The translations under genes were made by a program, and so were the position numbers. DNA of 5,610 bases. Origin: Marinosulfonomonas sp. (GTDB lineage Bacteria > Pseudomonadota > Alphaproteobacteria > Rhodobacterales > Rhodobacteraceae). The notes below the pieces were generated by a model. It had not been told where the DNA came from. It made no database searches and saw only the letters and a program-made list of their open reading frames with translations. This document shows positions 1 to 5,610 of this stretch, one piece after another. Location: positions 1 to 5,610 of the forward strand of contig WGBJ01000440.1 of the NCBI GenBank assembly GCA_015494385.1, given 5' to 3'. Each line of letters opens with the position of its first letter. Position 1 is the stretch's first letter.

Positions 1-1511
1 GCCTGGACGTAGGCCTGTAATTTCTGTGTAATTTCAGGGTCCAGCGCGGGTTGCTGGTAATCAGCCAACAGTTTTGCAACCCGTGCCGAGGCCAGTGCAA
101 CAGTATCACGCGCGCCCTCTTCTTCCCAGGTTTCAAACGGTTTGTAATCCAGCAGATCGGTATGCCAGAACGCATCCTTGAAATTGCTTTGTGTATGCTC
201 GCAGCCCAGATAATGCCCCCCTGGTCCGACCTCGGCAATGGCCCCCATTGCCTGTGCGTTTTCATCCGTCGGCACGCCTTCTGCCAGACGGTGCAGAATG
301 CCCAGTTGATCGGCATCCATCACGAATTTCTCGAAACTGGCCACCAATCCGCCTTCCAGCCAGCCACAGGCATGCAGCATGAAATTCACCCCGCCAAACA
401 GCGCGGCATTATGGGTATGCGCGGTTTCATAAGCCGCCTGCGCGTCGGGCAGTTTCGAGCCACACAACCCGCCACCAGACCTGAACGGAAGGTTAAGACG
501 CCGTGCGAGTTGCCCTGCCCCGTTAAGGATTTGTGTAGCTTCTGGCGTGCCAAAGGTCGGCGCCCCCGAATTCATGTCGATCGAGGTCACGAAACAGCCG
601 AAAATCACCGGCGCACCGGGACGGATCAACTGACTATAGGCGATGCCTGCCAGACACTCGGCCAGAACCTGTGTCAGCGTGCCCATCACCGAAACCGGTG
701 ACATCGCCCCGCCGACAATGAATGGCGACAGGATGCAGGCCTGATTGTTGCGCGCGTAAATCTCCATCGCGCCCATCATGATGGAATCAAAAGTCAGCGG
801 TGAATTGACGTTAATCAGCGAGGTCATCACCGTGTTTTCCTGCACGAAATCCTTACCGAACAGGATTTCACACATTTCCACCGAATCCTGTGCCCGTGAC
901 GGTTCGGTCACTGACCCCATAAAGGGCTTGTCCGAATAGAGCATATGCGTCAGCAACATATCCAGATGCCGCTTGTTCACCGGCACATCCGTTGGCTCGC
1001 ACACCGTACCACCGGAATGGTGCAGATATTTCGACATATAGCCCAGTTTCACGAATTTGGTGAAATCCTCCATCGTCGCATAACGCCGCCCGCCAGCGGC
1101 GTCGCGCACAAAGGGCGGGCCGTATACCGGTGCCAGCACCAGTGAATCACCGCCGATTTCAACGTTGCGTTCGGGGTTGCGGGCGTGCTGGGTGAATTTC
1201 GAGGGCGCCGTTTCGCACAGCTTGCGGGCCAGCCCGCGCGGGATACGCACCCGTTCGCCATCAATCGTCGCACCGGCCTTGCGCCAGATTTCCAGCGCCT
1301 TGGGGTTATCGACAAAATTTACGCCGACCTCTTCCAGCACGGTTTCGGCATTGCGCTCGATGGTTTGCAGCGCTTCTTCACTCAGCATCTCCAGATTGGG
1401 GATCTTGCGCTCGATATATTTCGCCGCCTCGATCCGCACCGCCGTGCGTTCCGCCCGCCGCGCGGCACCACCACCGCCCCGTGCCCGCCGTCTTGTTCTT
1501 TGTTCTGTCAT
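1..1511 (-). CDS. Trimethylamine methyltransferase (MttB/COG5598) family protein, non-pyrrolysine type; 3' end cut by window
   Basis: Reading the minus strand from the ATG at 1511 gives 503 codons with no stop down to the window edge. Family members I know are about 500-520 residues, so only a short C-terminal tail is missing. The family transfers a methyl group from a quaternary or tertiary amine to a cognate corrinoid protein in the cytoplasm, using a TIM-barrel (MTTB domain). Recognisable stretches are the Arg/Gly-rich N-terminus (residues 6-24), [11 protein letters not shown] (111-121), [16 protein letters not shown] (172-187), [14 protein letters not shown] (262-275), [10 protein letters not shown] (316-325), [18 protein letters not shown] (345-362) and [14 protein letters not shown] (427-440). 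Methanogen MttB carries pyrrolysine (amber codon) in the barrel near residue 334. Here the whole frame has no TAG, and the comparable region is ordinary Gly/Leu/Cys. Pyl-less relatives include glycine betaine methyltransferases, so the substrate cannot be named. GGGGAA (minus strand, 1524-1519) lies 7 nt before the ATG and supports this start. It is divergent from guaA. Confidence 0.93.
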   Translation of the reverse strand, partial: MTEQRTRRRARGGGGAARRAERTAVRIEAAKYIERKIPNLEMLSEEALQTIERNAETVLEEVGVNFVDNPKALEIWRKAGATIDGERVRIPRGLARKLCETAPSKFTQHARNPERNVEIGGDSLVLAPVYGPPFVRDAAGGRRYATMEDFTKFVKLGYMSKYLHHSGGTVCEPTDVPVNKRHLDMLLTHMLYSDKPFMGSVTEPSRAQDSVEMCEILFGKDFVQENTVMTSLINVNSPLTFDSIMMGAMEIYARNNQACILSPFIVGGAMSPVSVMGTLTQVLAECLAGIAYSQLIRPGAPVIFGCFVTSIDMNSGAPTFGTPEATQILNGAGQLARRLNLPFRSGGGLCGSKLPDAQAAYETAHTHNAALFGGVNFMLHACGWLEGGLVASFEKFVMDADQLGILHRLAEGVPTDENAQAMGAIAEVGPGGHYLGCEHTQSNFKDAFWHTDLLDYKPFETWEEEGARDTVALASARVAKLLADYQQPALDPEITQKLQAYVQ

Positions 1512-1652
1512 CTCGCGATTCCCCGAAAAAATCTTCTAGGGGTCATTCTTATGCGATCCTTGCCGCCCCTCATCCCCGAAATCCGGCCAATAAGAGGCGA
1601 AAGCGACATCGCCGCGCTTGATCATTACGCGATTGCCGCCTATTGCCAAACC
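1512..1652. promoter_or_regulatory. Divergent intergenic region between the mttB-like gene and guaA
   Basis: These 141 bases separate two genes transcribed away from each other, so both promoters would be expected here or just inside the mttB-like gene. The best plus-strand candidate is TTGATC (1618-1623), a 17-nt spacer and TATTGC (1641-1646). It is a poor -10 match, but it would place the transcription start on or next to the guaA ATG at 1653. A minus-strand candidate is TTGGCA (1649-1644) with a 17-nt spacer and AATGAT, also weak. No purine riboswitch-like leader or clear operator palindrome was seen. Promoter calls by eye in a GC-rich alphaproteobacterium are unreliable. Confidence 0.3.
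1538..1542 (+). promoter_or_regulatory. Shine-Dalgarno-like AGGGG for an alternative in-frame guaA start at 1551
   Basis: AGGGG stands 8 nt before an ATG at 1551 that is in frame with guaA, with no stop between 1551 and 1653. The family-consistent start at 1653 has no Shine-Dalgarno sequence: the bases just before it read TATTGCCAAACC. If used, the upstream start adds 34 residues beginning [16 protein letters not shown]. The added segment resembles nothing I know in GuaA, so it is noted as an alternative and not adopted. Confidence 0.35.
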
Positions 1653-3221
1653 ATGACAGATATTACACATGACCGCCTTCTTATCATCGACTTTGGTTCG
1701 CAAGTGACGCAGCTGATTGCACGCCGTTTGCGGGAATTGAATGTCTATTGCGAAATCCATCCGTTCAACAAGGTCACCGATGCCTTTCTGGCCGAATTCG
1801 CGCCAAAGGCCGTGATCCTGTCGGGCGGCCCCAACAGCGTGATTGATGCGGGCTCACCGCGTCCGCCCGAAAGCCTGTTTTCGATGGGTGTGCCGGTGCT
1901 GGGCATTTGTTACGGCCAGCAGGTGATGATGCAGATGCTGGGCGGACAGGTCGAAACCGGCCACGGCACCGCCGAATTCGGCCGCGCCTATGTGACGCCA
2001 ACGACCGAACGCCTGCCGCTTCTAGATGGCTGGTTCACCGCCGACGATGATCGCGAACAGGTCTGGATGAGCCACGGCGACCACGTTTCCAAAATCGCGC
2101 CCGGTTTCAAGGTCTACGGCACCTCGCCCAACGCGCCCTATGCGATCACCGCTGATCCTTCGCGCAATTTTTTCGCGGTGCAGTTCCACCCCGAGGTGCA
2201 CCACACCCCGAACGGTGCCAAACTGTATGAAAACTTTGTCCGGCTGGCGGGGTTCACCGGCGACTGGACCATGGGCGCCTATCGTGAAGAGGCCATCCGC
2301 AAAATCCGCGAACAGGTGGGCGATGCCAAAGTGATCTGCGGGCTGTCCGGCGGCGTTGATTCCTCGGTTGCTGCAGTGCTGATCCACGAAGCGATTGGTG
2401 ATCAATTAACTTGCGTTTTCGTTGACCACGGGCTGCTGCGCCAGAACGAGGCCGAAGAAGTCGTCGAGATGTTTCGCGACAATTACAACATGCCGCTGAT
2501 CCATGCGGACGAACGCGAGCTGTTTCTGGGCGAACTGGACGGCGTTTCCGATCCGGAAACAAAGCGCAAGATTATCGGCAAACTGTTTATCGATGTGTTC
2601 CAGAAACACGCGGGCGAAGTGGGCGGGGCCAAGTTTCTGGCCCAAGGCACGCTGTATCCCGATGTGATCGAAAGCGTTTCCTTTTCCGGCGGCCCCTCTG
2701 TGACGATCAAAAGCCATCACAATGTCGGCGGCCTGCCAGAAAAGATGGGCCTGAAACTGGTCGAACCCCTGCGCGAATTGTTCAAGGACGAGGTGCGCGC
2801 GCTGGGTGTTGAACTGGGCCTGCCCAAATCCTTTATCGGCCGCCACCCCTTCCCCGGTCCTGGCCTGGCGATCCGCTGCCCCGGCGAAATCACTCGCGAG
2901 AAGCTGGAGATCCTGCGCAAGGCCGATGCAGTCTACATCGACCAGATCCGCAAACACGGGCTATACGATGAGATCTGGCAAGCCTTTGTCGCCATCCTGC
3001 CCGTGCGCACGGTCGGTGTGATGGGCGACGGGCGGACCTACGATTTCGCCTGCGCGCTGCGGGCGGTGACATCGGTGGACGGGATGACGGCGGATTACTA
3101 TCCGTTCAGCCACGACTTCCTTGGCGAAACCGCAACGCGGATCATCAACGAGGTCGAGGGCATCAATCGCGTGACCTATGATATTACGTCCAAACCGCCC
3201 GGCACGATCGAGTGGGAGTAA
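1653..3221 (+). CDS. guaA: GMP synthase (glutamine-hydrolysing)
   Basis: This enzyme converts XMP, ATP and glutamine to GMP, the last step of guanine nucleotide synthesis, in the cytoplasm. It has 522 residues, against about 525 in E. coli. The class I glutamine amidotransferase domain covers roughly residues 8-200, with the nucleophile Cys86 in GICYGQQ and the His179/Glu181 pair in FHPE. The ATP-pyrophosphatase domain follows from about 205, with the PP-loop SGGVDSS at 232-238. The C-terminal dimerisation/XMP-binding domain includes [13 protein letters not shown] (396-408) and ends in the family's usual KPPGTIEWE. All key residues are present and the gene is intact. The ATG at 1653 gives the normal N-terminus (the hydrophobic strand LLIIDFGSQ starts at residue 9), but it lacks a Shine-Dalgarno sequence. 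An in-frame ATG at 1551 has one and would give 556 residues. The frame is open further upstream, to 1185, only as antisense to the mttB-like gene. Confidence 0.98.
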   Translation: MTDITHDRLLIIDFGSQVTQLIARRLRELNVYCEIHPFNKVTDAFLAEFAPKAVILSGGPNSVIDAGSPRPPESLFSMGVPVLGICYGQQVMMQMLGGQVETGHGTAEFGRAYVTPTTERLPLLDGWFTADDDREQVWMSHGDHVSKIAPGFKVYGTSPNAPYAITADPSRNFFAVQFHPEVHHTPNGAKLYENFVRLAGFTGDWTMGAYREEAIRKIREQVGDAKVICGLSGGVDSSVAAVLIHEAIGDQLTCVFVDHGLLRQNEAEEVVEMFRDNYNMPLIHADERELFLGELDGVSDPETKRKIIGKLFIDVFQKHAGEVGGAKFLAQGTLYPDVIESVSFSGGPSVTIKSHHNVGGLPEKMGLKLVEPLRELFKDEVRALGVELGLPKSFIGRHPFPGPGLAIRCPGEITREKLEILRKADAVYIDQIRKHGLYDEIWQAFVAILPVRTVGVMGDGRTYDFACALRAVTSVDGMTADYYPFSHDFLGETATRIINEVEGINRVTYDITSKPPGTIEWE

Positions 3222-3268
3222 ACGAAAAACACCCTGACCAATCCTAGGGCCAGGGTGTCATCTTCGTT
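3221..3268 (+). terminator. Probable terminator hairpin after guaA
   Basis: ACACCCTG (3229-3236) and CAGGGTGT (3251-3258) form a perfect 8-bp stem with a 14-nt loop. An outer stem, AACGAA (3221-3226) with TTCGTT (3263-3268), can stack below it across a small asymmetric internal loop. The structure starts at the last base of the guaA stop codon. There is no clean T-run after it, only T-rich TCTTCGTT. Position and stem quality favour a terminator or 3'-end-protecting hairpin. Confidence 0.65.
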
Positions 3269-3338
3269 CACGGCCATCGGCGTCCCCGCCTGTTCCGCAA
3301 GACTCAATTTCGCAGATAATGGTTACTGATTGCTTAAT

Positions 3339-3435
3339 CTTTGTTCCATAAATATCCTCGCGCAAAGCGCATAGAATCTCTTATGTTCCGCCATTTAACT
3401 TTTATGCCTCCGGCGGGGATATTTCCGGAACAAAG
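3339..3435. repeat. Intergenic element with long imperfect inverted ends
   Basis: The 19-base ends, CTTTGTTCCATAAATATCC (3339-3357) and GGATATTTCCGGAACAAAG (3417-3435), are inverted repeats matching at 17 of 19 positions. Pairing continues more loosely inward for about 11 bases (7 of 11), leaving an unpaired centre of about 37 bases. No protein is encoded between the arms. The right half, GCCTCCGGCGGGGATATTT, resembles a dispersed intergenic sequence I recall from Rhodobacteraceae genomes, so this is probably a small non-coding repeat and not an operator unique to this locus. If transcribed it would fold into a long hairpin ending 6 nt before the AGGGA ribosome site of the next gene. Confidence 0.6.
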
Positions 3436-3454
3436 ATGCACAGGGACAAAAACC

Positions 3455-3733
3455 ATGAAGATACAGCTTACAGGCTATATTGATGTGCCTGCCGATCGTC
3501 TGGCCGTAGTCAGTGCCGCCCTGCCCGAACATATCCGGCTGACCCGCGCGGAAACGGGCTGTATCAGCTTTGATGTCACCCCCTCATCCGAGGTGGACGG
3601 GCGGTTTGATGTGGCCGAAGTGTTTGCAGACCGCAACAGCTTTGACGCGCATCAAAAACGGGCCGGTGCGACGAACTGGGCCAAGGTGACAAAGGGTATT
3701 CCACGACATTACCAGATTGTGGAAATCCCCTGA
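3455..3733 (+). CDS. Small antibiotic biosynthesis monooxygenase (ABM) domain protein
   Basis: This 92-residue protein is the size of a single ABM-fold (dimeric alpha/beta barrel, YgiN-like) domain. Visible features are the first strand, IQLTGYIDV (3-11), the helix with LPEHIRLTRAETGCISFDV (23-41, including the usual E-x-GC), FDVAEVFADRNSFDAHQ (51-67, strand then helix with His66) and a last strand, HYQIVEI. Known members oxidise quinols or polyketides without a cofactor, or act as small stress proteins; the substrate here cannot be told. The ATG at 3455 is chosen because AGGGA (3442-3446) lies 8 nt upstream and the protein then starts at the first strand. The frame stays open upstream to a TTG at 3341, but that stretch covers the inverted-repeat element and looks non-coding. 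Its stop overlaps the start of the downstream transporter by one base, so the two probably work in one process. There is no signal peptide. Confidence 0.85.
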   Translation: MKIQLTGYIDVPADRLAVVSAALPEHIRLTRAETGCISFDVTPSSEVDGRFDVAEVFADRNSFDAHQKRAGATNWAKVTKGIPRHYQIVEIP

Positions 3734-4590
3734 TGTCCACCACCGCGCGCGCTGCCATATGGATGATCGGGGCGATCCTGTCGTTTTCATCACTGGCCGT
3801 GGCGGGACGCACTGTCAGCGCGGAACTGGATACCTTCGAGCTGCTGTTTTACCGCTCGGTCATTGGCATTTTCATTGTGACCGGAGTGGCGGCAATGACC
3901 GGCACCCTGCCGCAGATAAACCTGTATCGTATCGGCACACATTTGCTGCGCAATATTGCCCATTTCGCAGGCCAGTCCCTGTGGTATTTCGCCCTGACCG
4001 TGATCCCGCTGGCGCAGGTGTTTGCGCTGGAATTCACCTCGCCCCTGTGGGTGGTGTTGCTGTCGCCCCTGCTGCTGGGTGAACGTCTGACGCCGTTTCG
4101 CCTGATGGTCACAGCCCTTGGATTTGTCGGCATTCTGATCATCACCCGCCCCGGGGCCGAGACCCTGAACTGGGGCGTGGCTGCGGCCGCGCTGGCGGCT
4201 GTGTGTTTTGCCACCACCAGCATATTCACCAAACGGCTGACCCGCGATGTATCCCTGACCGGCATCCTGTTCTGGCTGGTGGTGATGCAATCGGTGATGG
4301 GGCTGGTTGCGGCAGGATATGACGGGGAAATACACATGCCATCCGCCGCGATCTGGCCTTGGTTGCTGTGGATCGGGTTGGCCGGTCTGATCGCGCATTT
4401 CTGCCTGACCAAAGCCCTGTCCATTGCGCCTGCCAGCACCGTCGTGCCGCTGGATTTCGCCCGCCTGCCGCTGATTGCCGTGGTTGGCGCAGTTTTCTAC
4501 GGCGAGGCGCTGGATATCTACGTCTTTGCCGGTGCCGCGCTGATCTTTGCCGCCAACTATCTGAACATCCGTTATTCCCAGAGCGGTTGA
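3733..4590 (+). CDS. EamA/DMT-superfamily membrane transporter
   Basis: This is a 285-residue inner-membrane protein with about ten hydrophobic segments, near residues 7-25, 36-56, 69-90, 96-115, 121-138, 147-166, 176-195, 206-226, 231-254 and 264-281. That is the two-times-five-helix EamA arrangement typical of the drug/metabolite transporter superfamily, at its usual length. The first repeat ends in the characteristic sequence ALEFTSPLWVVLLSPLLLGE (98-117), followed by GFVGILIITRPG (130-141). The second has VVPLDFARLPL (237-247) and a GE pair (257-258) at the matching place. Members export or import metabolites such as amino acids, cofactors or S-adenosylmethionine; the substrate is not predictable from sequence. 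The ATG shares its A with the TGA of the ABM gene (TGATG), implying translational coupling. No hairpin is visible after the stop. Confidence 0.93.
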   Translation: MSTTARAAIWMIGAILSFSSLAVAGRTVSAELDTFELLFYRSVIGIFIVTGVAAMTGTLPQINLYRIGTHLLRNIAHFAGQSLWYFALTVIPLAQVFALEFTSPLWVVLLSPLLLGERLTPFRLMVTALGFVGILIITRPGAETLNWGVAAAALAAVCFATTSIFTKRLTRDVSLTGILFWLVVMQSVMGLVAAGYDGEIHMPSAAIWPWLLWIGLAGLIAHFCLTKALSIAPASTVVPLDFARLPLIAVVGAVFYGEALDIYVFAGAALIFAANYLNIRYSQSG

Positions 4591-4601
4591 CCCCTGCCGC
4601 C

Positions 4602-4630
4602 CTGCAATCTACCTAGGAACAAAGAATAAT
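4602..4630 (+). promoter_or_regulatory. Candidate promoter for the P-loop gene and metA
   Basis: CTGCAA (4602-4607), a 17-nt spacer and AATAAT (4625-4630, five of six to TATAAT) lie in the 55-base gap after the transporter gene. Transcription would start near 4637, giving a leader of about 9 nt before the ATG at 4646. The -35 match is poor. The alternative is read-through from the upstream pair, since no terminator is seen in the gap. The gap is too short and lacks the structure for a SAM riboswitch. Confidence 0.35.
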
Positions 4631-4645
4631 TCACGGATTGCGACC

Positions 4646-5512
4646 ATGTTCTATAATTCCGCAGACGACTGGAACAACGCTGCCCACAAGCGTGTGGCGC
4701 TGTTTGGCATGTCCGGCCTTGGCAAAACCCATGTCGCCAATATCCTGCGCCGCGATGGGCACTGGTTTCACTACAACGTCGATTACCGCATCGGCACCCG
4801 TTACATGGGCGAATTCATCGTTGATAATTTCAAACGCGAGGCGATGAAAAATCCGTTTCTGGCGGAACTGCTGCGCACGGACAGTATCGATATTTCCTCG
4901 AATATATCCTTCGACAATCTGGCCCCGCTTTCGACCTATCTGGGCAAGCCGGGCAACCCAGATCTGGGCGGGCTGACGTTCGAGGATTATATGCACCGGC
5001 AAAGCCAGCACCGCATTGCCGAGATCAACGCGCTAAGCGATACGGGACACTTTATAAATCGGGCGCAAACCCTTTATAAATATGATAATTTTATCTGTGA
5101 TACTGGCGGGTCGATCTGCGAGGTTGTGGAGCCTGACAATGAAAACGACCCCGTATTGCGGCATCTGTCGGACAACCTGTTGCTAGTCTGGATCAAGGGA
5201 ACCGAGGCCCACGCAGACCAGTTGATCGAGCGTTTCAACGCCGCGCCCAAGCCGATGTATTACCCGCCCGAAATCATGCGCGATATGTGGGCCCGCTATC
5301 TGGCCGAAAAGGGCCAGAGCGAGGATGAGGTAAACCCCGATGACTTCATCCGCTGGGGGTATGCCGAGGCGCTGCACCACCGCCAGCCGCGCTATGCGGC
5401 CATGGCTGAAAACTGGGGGGTGACTGTGGCCGCCGAAGATGTGGCGCAGGTCAGAACCCCTGCCGATTTTGACGCTATGATCGCCGATGCCATCACCAAC
5501 AAGACCCGCTAG
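4646..5512 (+). CDS. Uncharacterised P-loop NTPase (kinase-like), upstream of metA
   Basis: This is a 288-residue soluble protein I cannot name. A textbook Walker A motif, GMSGLGKT (21-28), follows a short hydrophobic strand (VALF, 17-20). After it come NVDYRIGTRYMGE (44-56), FICDTGGSICE (149-159) and a strand, LLLVWIKG (178-185). This order resembles the shikimate kinase/nucleoside-monophosphate kinase fold, in which a DxD-type acidic site, a TGGG-like turn and a VVxL strand occur in the same sequence; that is inference from spacing and motif shape. The C-terminal third is rich in Tyr/Trp/His/Asp (for example MYYPPEIMRDMWARYLAEKG, 204-223) and has no recognised domain. There is no signal peptide or membrane segment. 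The ATG at 4646 has only a weak GGA (4634-4636). The stop TAG overlaps the AGGA ribosome site of metA, so the two genes are very likely one operon. Codons near 5050-5090 are unusually AT-rich. Confidence 0.85.
   Translation: MFYNSADDWNNAAHKRVALFGMSGLGKTHVANILRRDGHWFHYNVDYRIGTRYMGEFIVDNFKREAMKNPFLAELLRTDSIDISSNISFDNLAPLSTYLGKPGNPDLGGLTFEDYMHRQSQHRIAEINALSDTGHFINRAQTLYKYDNFICDTGGSICEVVEPDNENDPVLRHLSDNLLLVWIKGTEAHADQLIERFNAAPKPMYYPPEIMRDMWARYLAEKGQSEDEVNPDDFIRWGYAEALHHRQPRYAAMAENWGVTVAAEDVAQVRTPADFDAMIADAITNKTR
5050..5081. repeat. AT-rich direct repeat of CTTTATAAAT inside the P-loop gene
   Basis: CTTTATAAAT occurs at 5050-5059 and again at 5072-5081, 22 bases apart (about two helical turns); each copy contains the palindrome TTTATAAA. 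The following bases, TATGATAATTTTAT, continue the AT-rich patch in an otherwise GC-rich gene. The two copies are read in different frames, so the repeat is not a protein repeat. It could be chance or an internal binding/promoter site for metA. Confidence 0.35.
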
Positions 5513-5521
5513 GACACAAAT

Positions 5522-5610
5522 ATGCCTATAAGAATTCCATCCACCCTGCCCGCCTTTGACATCCTGTCGAATGAAGGCGTGATGGTGATGTCCCAGCGCC
5601 ACGCCGACAA
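5522..5610 (+). CDS. metA: Homoserine O-acyltransferase MetA, N-terminal fragment cut by window
   Basis: The 29 visible codons begin MPIRIPSTLPAFDILSNEGV and continue VMSQRHADK. This matches the start of MetA (E. coli begins [20 protein letters not shown], as I recall it), including the invariant MPIR-P-LPA pattern and the later V-M motif. MetA acylates homoserine in the first committed step of methionine synthesis, in the cytoplasm. Family members use succinyl-CoA or acetyl-CoA, and the residues that decide this lie outside the window. AGGA (5511-5514), overlapping the TAG stop of the P-loop gene, sits 7 nt before the ATG and fixes the start. The gap to the upstream gene is only 9 bases, with no space for a separate riboswitch, so transcription must come from at or above the P-loop gene or from inside it. 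Confidence 0.9.
   Translation, partial: MPIRIPSTLPAFDILSNEGVMVMSQRHAD

Noticed and set aside
51..701. Plus-strand open frame of 216 codons
   Set aside because: It lies wholly antisense to the MttB-family gene, whose protein is clearly recognisable. Its translation is Arg/His/Pro-rich with no known domain, as expected of a shadow frame.
1185..1550. Upstream extension of the guaA frame
   Set aside because: This part overlaps the 5' end of the mttB-like gene in antisense and its translation resembles no GuaA N-terminus. Only the 1551 start was kept as a possible alternative.
1512..1652. Purine riboswitch or PurR-type operator before guaA
   Set aside because: No purine-riboswitch core pattern and no clear palindrome were found on either strand.
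2406..2957. Minus-strand open frame of 183 codons
   Set aside because: It is antisense to the highly conserved guaA and has no recognisable domain.
3339..3435. Insertion sequence or MITE with target duplication
   Set aside because: There is no transposase fragment and no convincing direct repeat flanking the inverted ends, so it is called only a repeat element.
3790..4439. Minus-strand open frames of about 200 codons (3790-4398 and 3849-4439)
   Set aside because: Both are antisense to the EamA transporter and have low-complexity Gln/His/Arg-rich or unrecognisable translations. They are a by-product of the transporter's GC-rich codons.
4591..4645. SAM-II-type riboswitch ahead of the metA operon
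   Set aside because: Alphaproteobacterial metA genes often have one, but this 55-base gap lacks the expected stem and pseudoknot pattern. The 9-base gap before metA is too short.
1..5610. CRISPR arrays, tRNA/rRNA genes, phage or toxin-antitoxin genes
   Set aside because: No regularly spaced repeats, cloverleaf arms, rRNA-like stretches or recognisable phage/toxin proteins were seen on either strand.

Overview
The window looks like chromosomal DNA of an alphaproteobacterium of the Rhodobacteraceae (Roseobacter) type. This rests on the GC-rich third codon positions, the style of the recognised proteins (an MttB-family methyltransferase with an Arg/Gly-rich N-terminus, and a GuaA starting close to [17 protein letters not shown]), and an intergenic element with a CCTCCGGCGGGGATATTT-type end, which I recall as common between genes in this group. 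The assignment is by recognition, not by a search.

Layout: (1) 1-1511, minus strand: a trimethylamine methyltransferase (MttB/COG5598) family gene, open from its ATG at 1511 to the window edge and missing only its extreme C-terminus. It has no in-frame amber codon, so it is the non-pyrrolysine type. (2) 1512-1652: a divergent intergenic region. (3) 1653-3221, plus strand: guaA, GMP synthase, complete, with an in-frame upstream ATG at 1551 that makes the start worth checking. (4) 3222-3454: a probable guaA terminator hairpin followed by an element of about 97 bp with long imperfect inverted ends. (5) 3455-3733 and 3733-4590: a small antibiotic-biosynthesis-monooxygenase (ABM) domain protein and an EamA/DMT membrane transporter, overlapping by one base (TGATG) and surely co-translated. 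(6) 4646-5512: an uncharacterised P-loop NTPase whose motif order resembles the shikimate-kinase-like fold. It is followed after 9 bases by (7) 5522 to the end: the first 29 codons of metA, homoserine O-acyltransferase.

The sure functions are housekeeping: purine synthesis (guaA) and the first committed step of methionine synthesis (metA). The MttB-family protein belongs to corrinoid-dependent one-carbon (methylamine or betaine) metabolism. Its corrinoid protein and reactivase partners are not in the window. The ABM-EamA pair could be a small detoxification/efflux or metabolite-handling unit, which is inference. No mobile element, phage gene, CRISPR array, tRNA or rRNA was seen. The least explained parts are the P-loop protein beside metA, the inverted-repeat element, and the guaA start.
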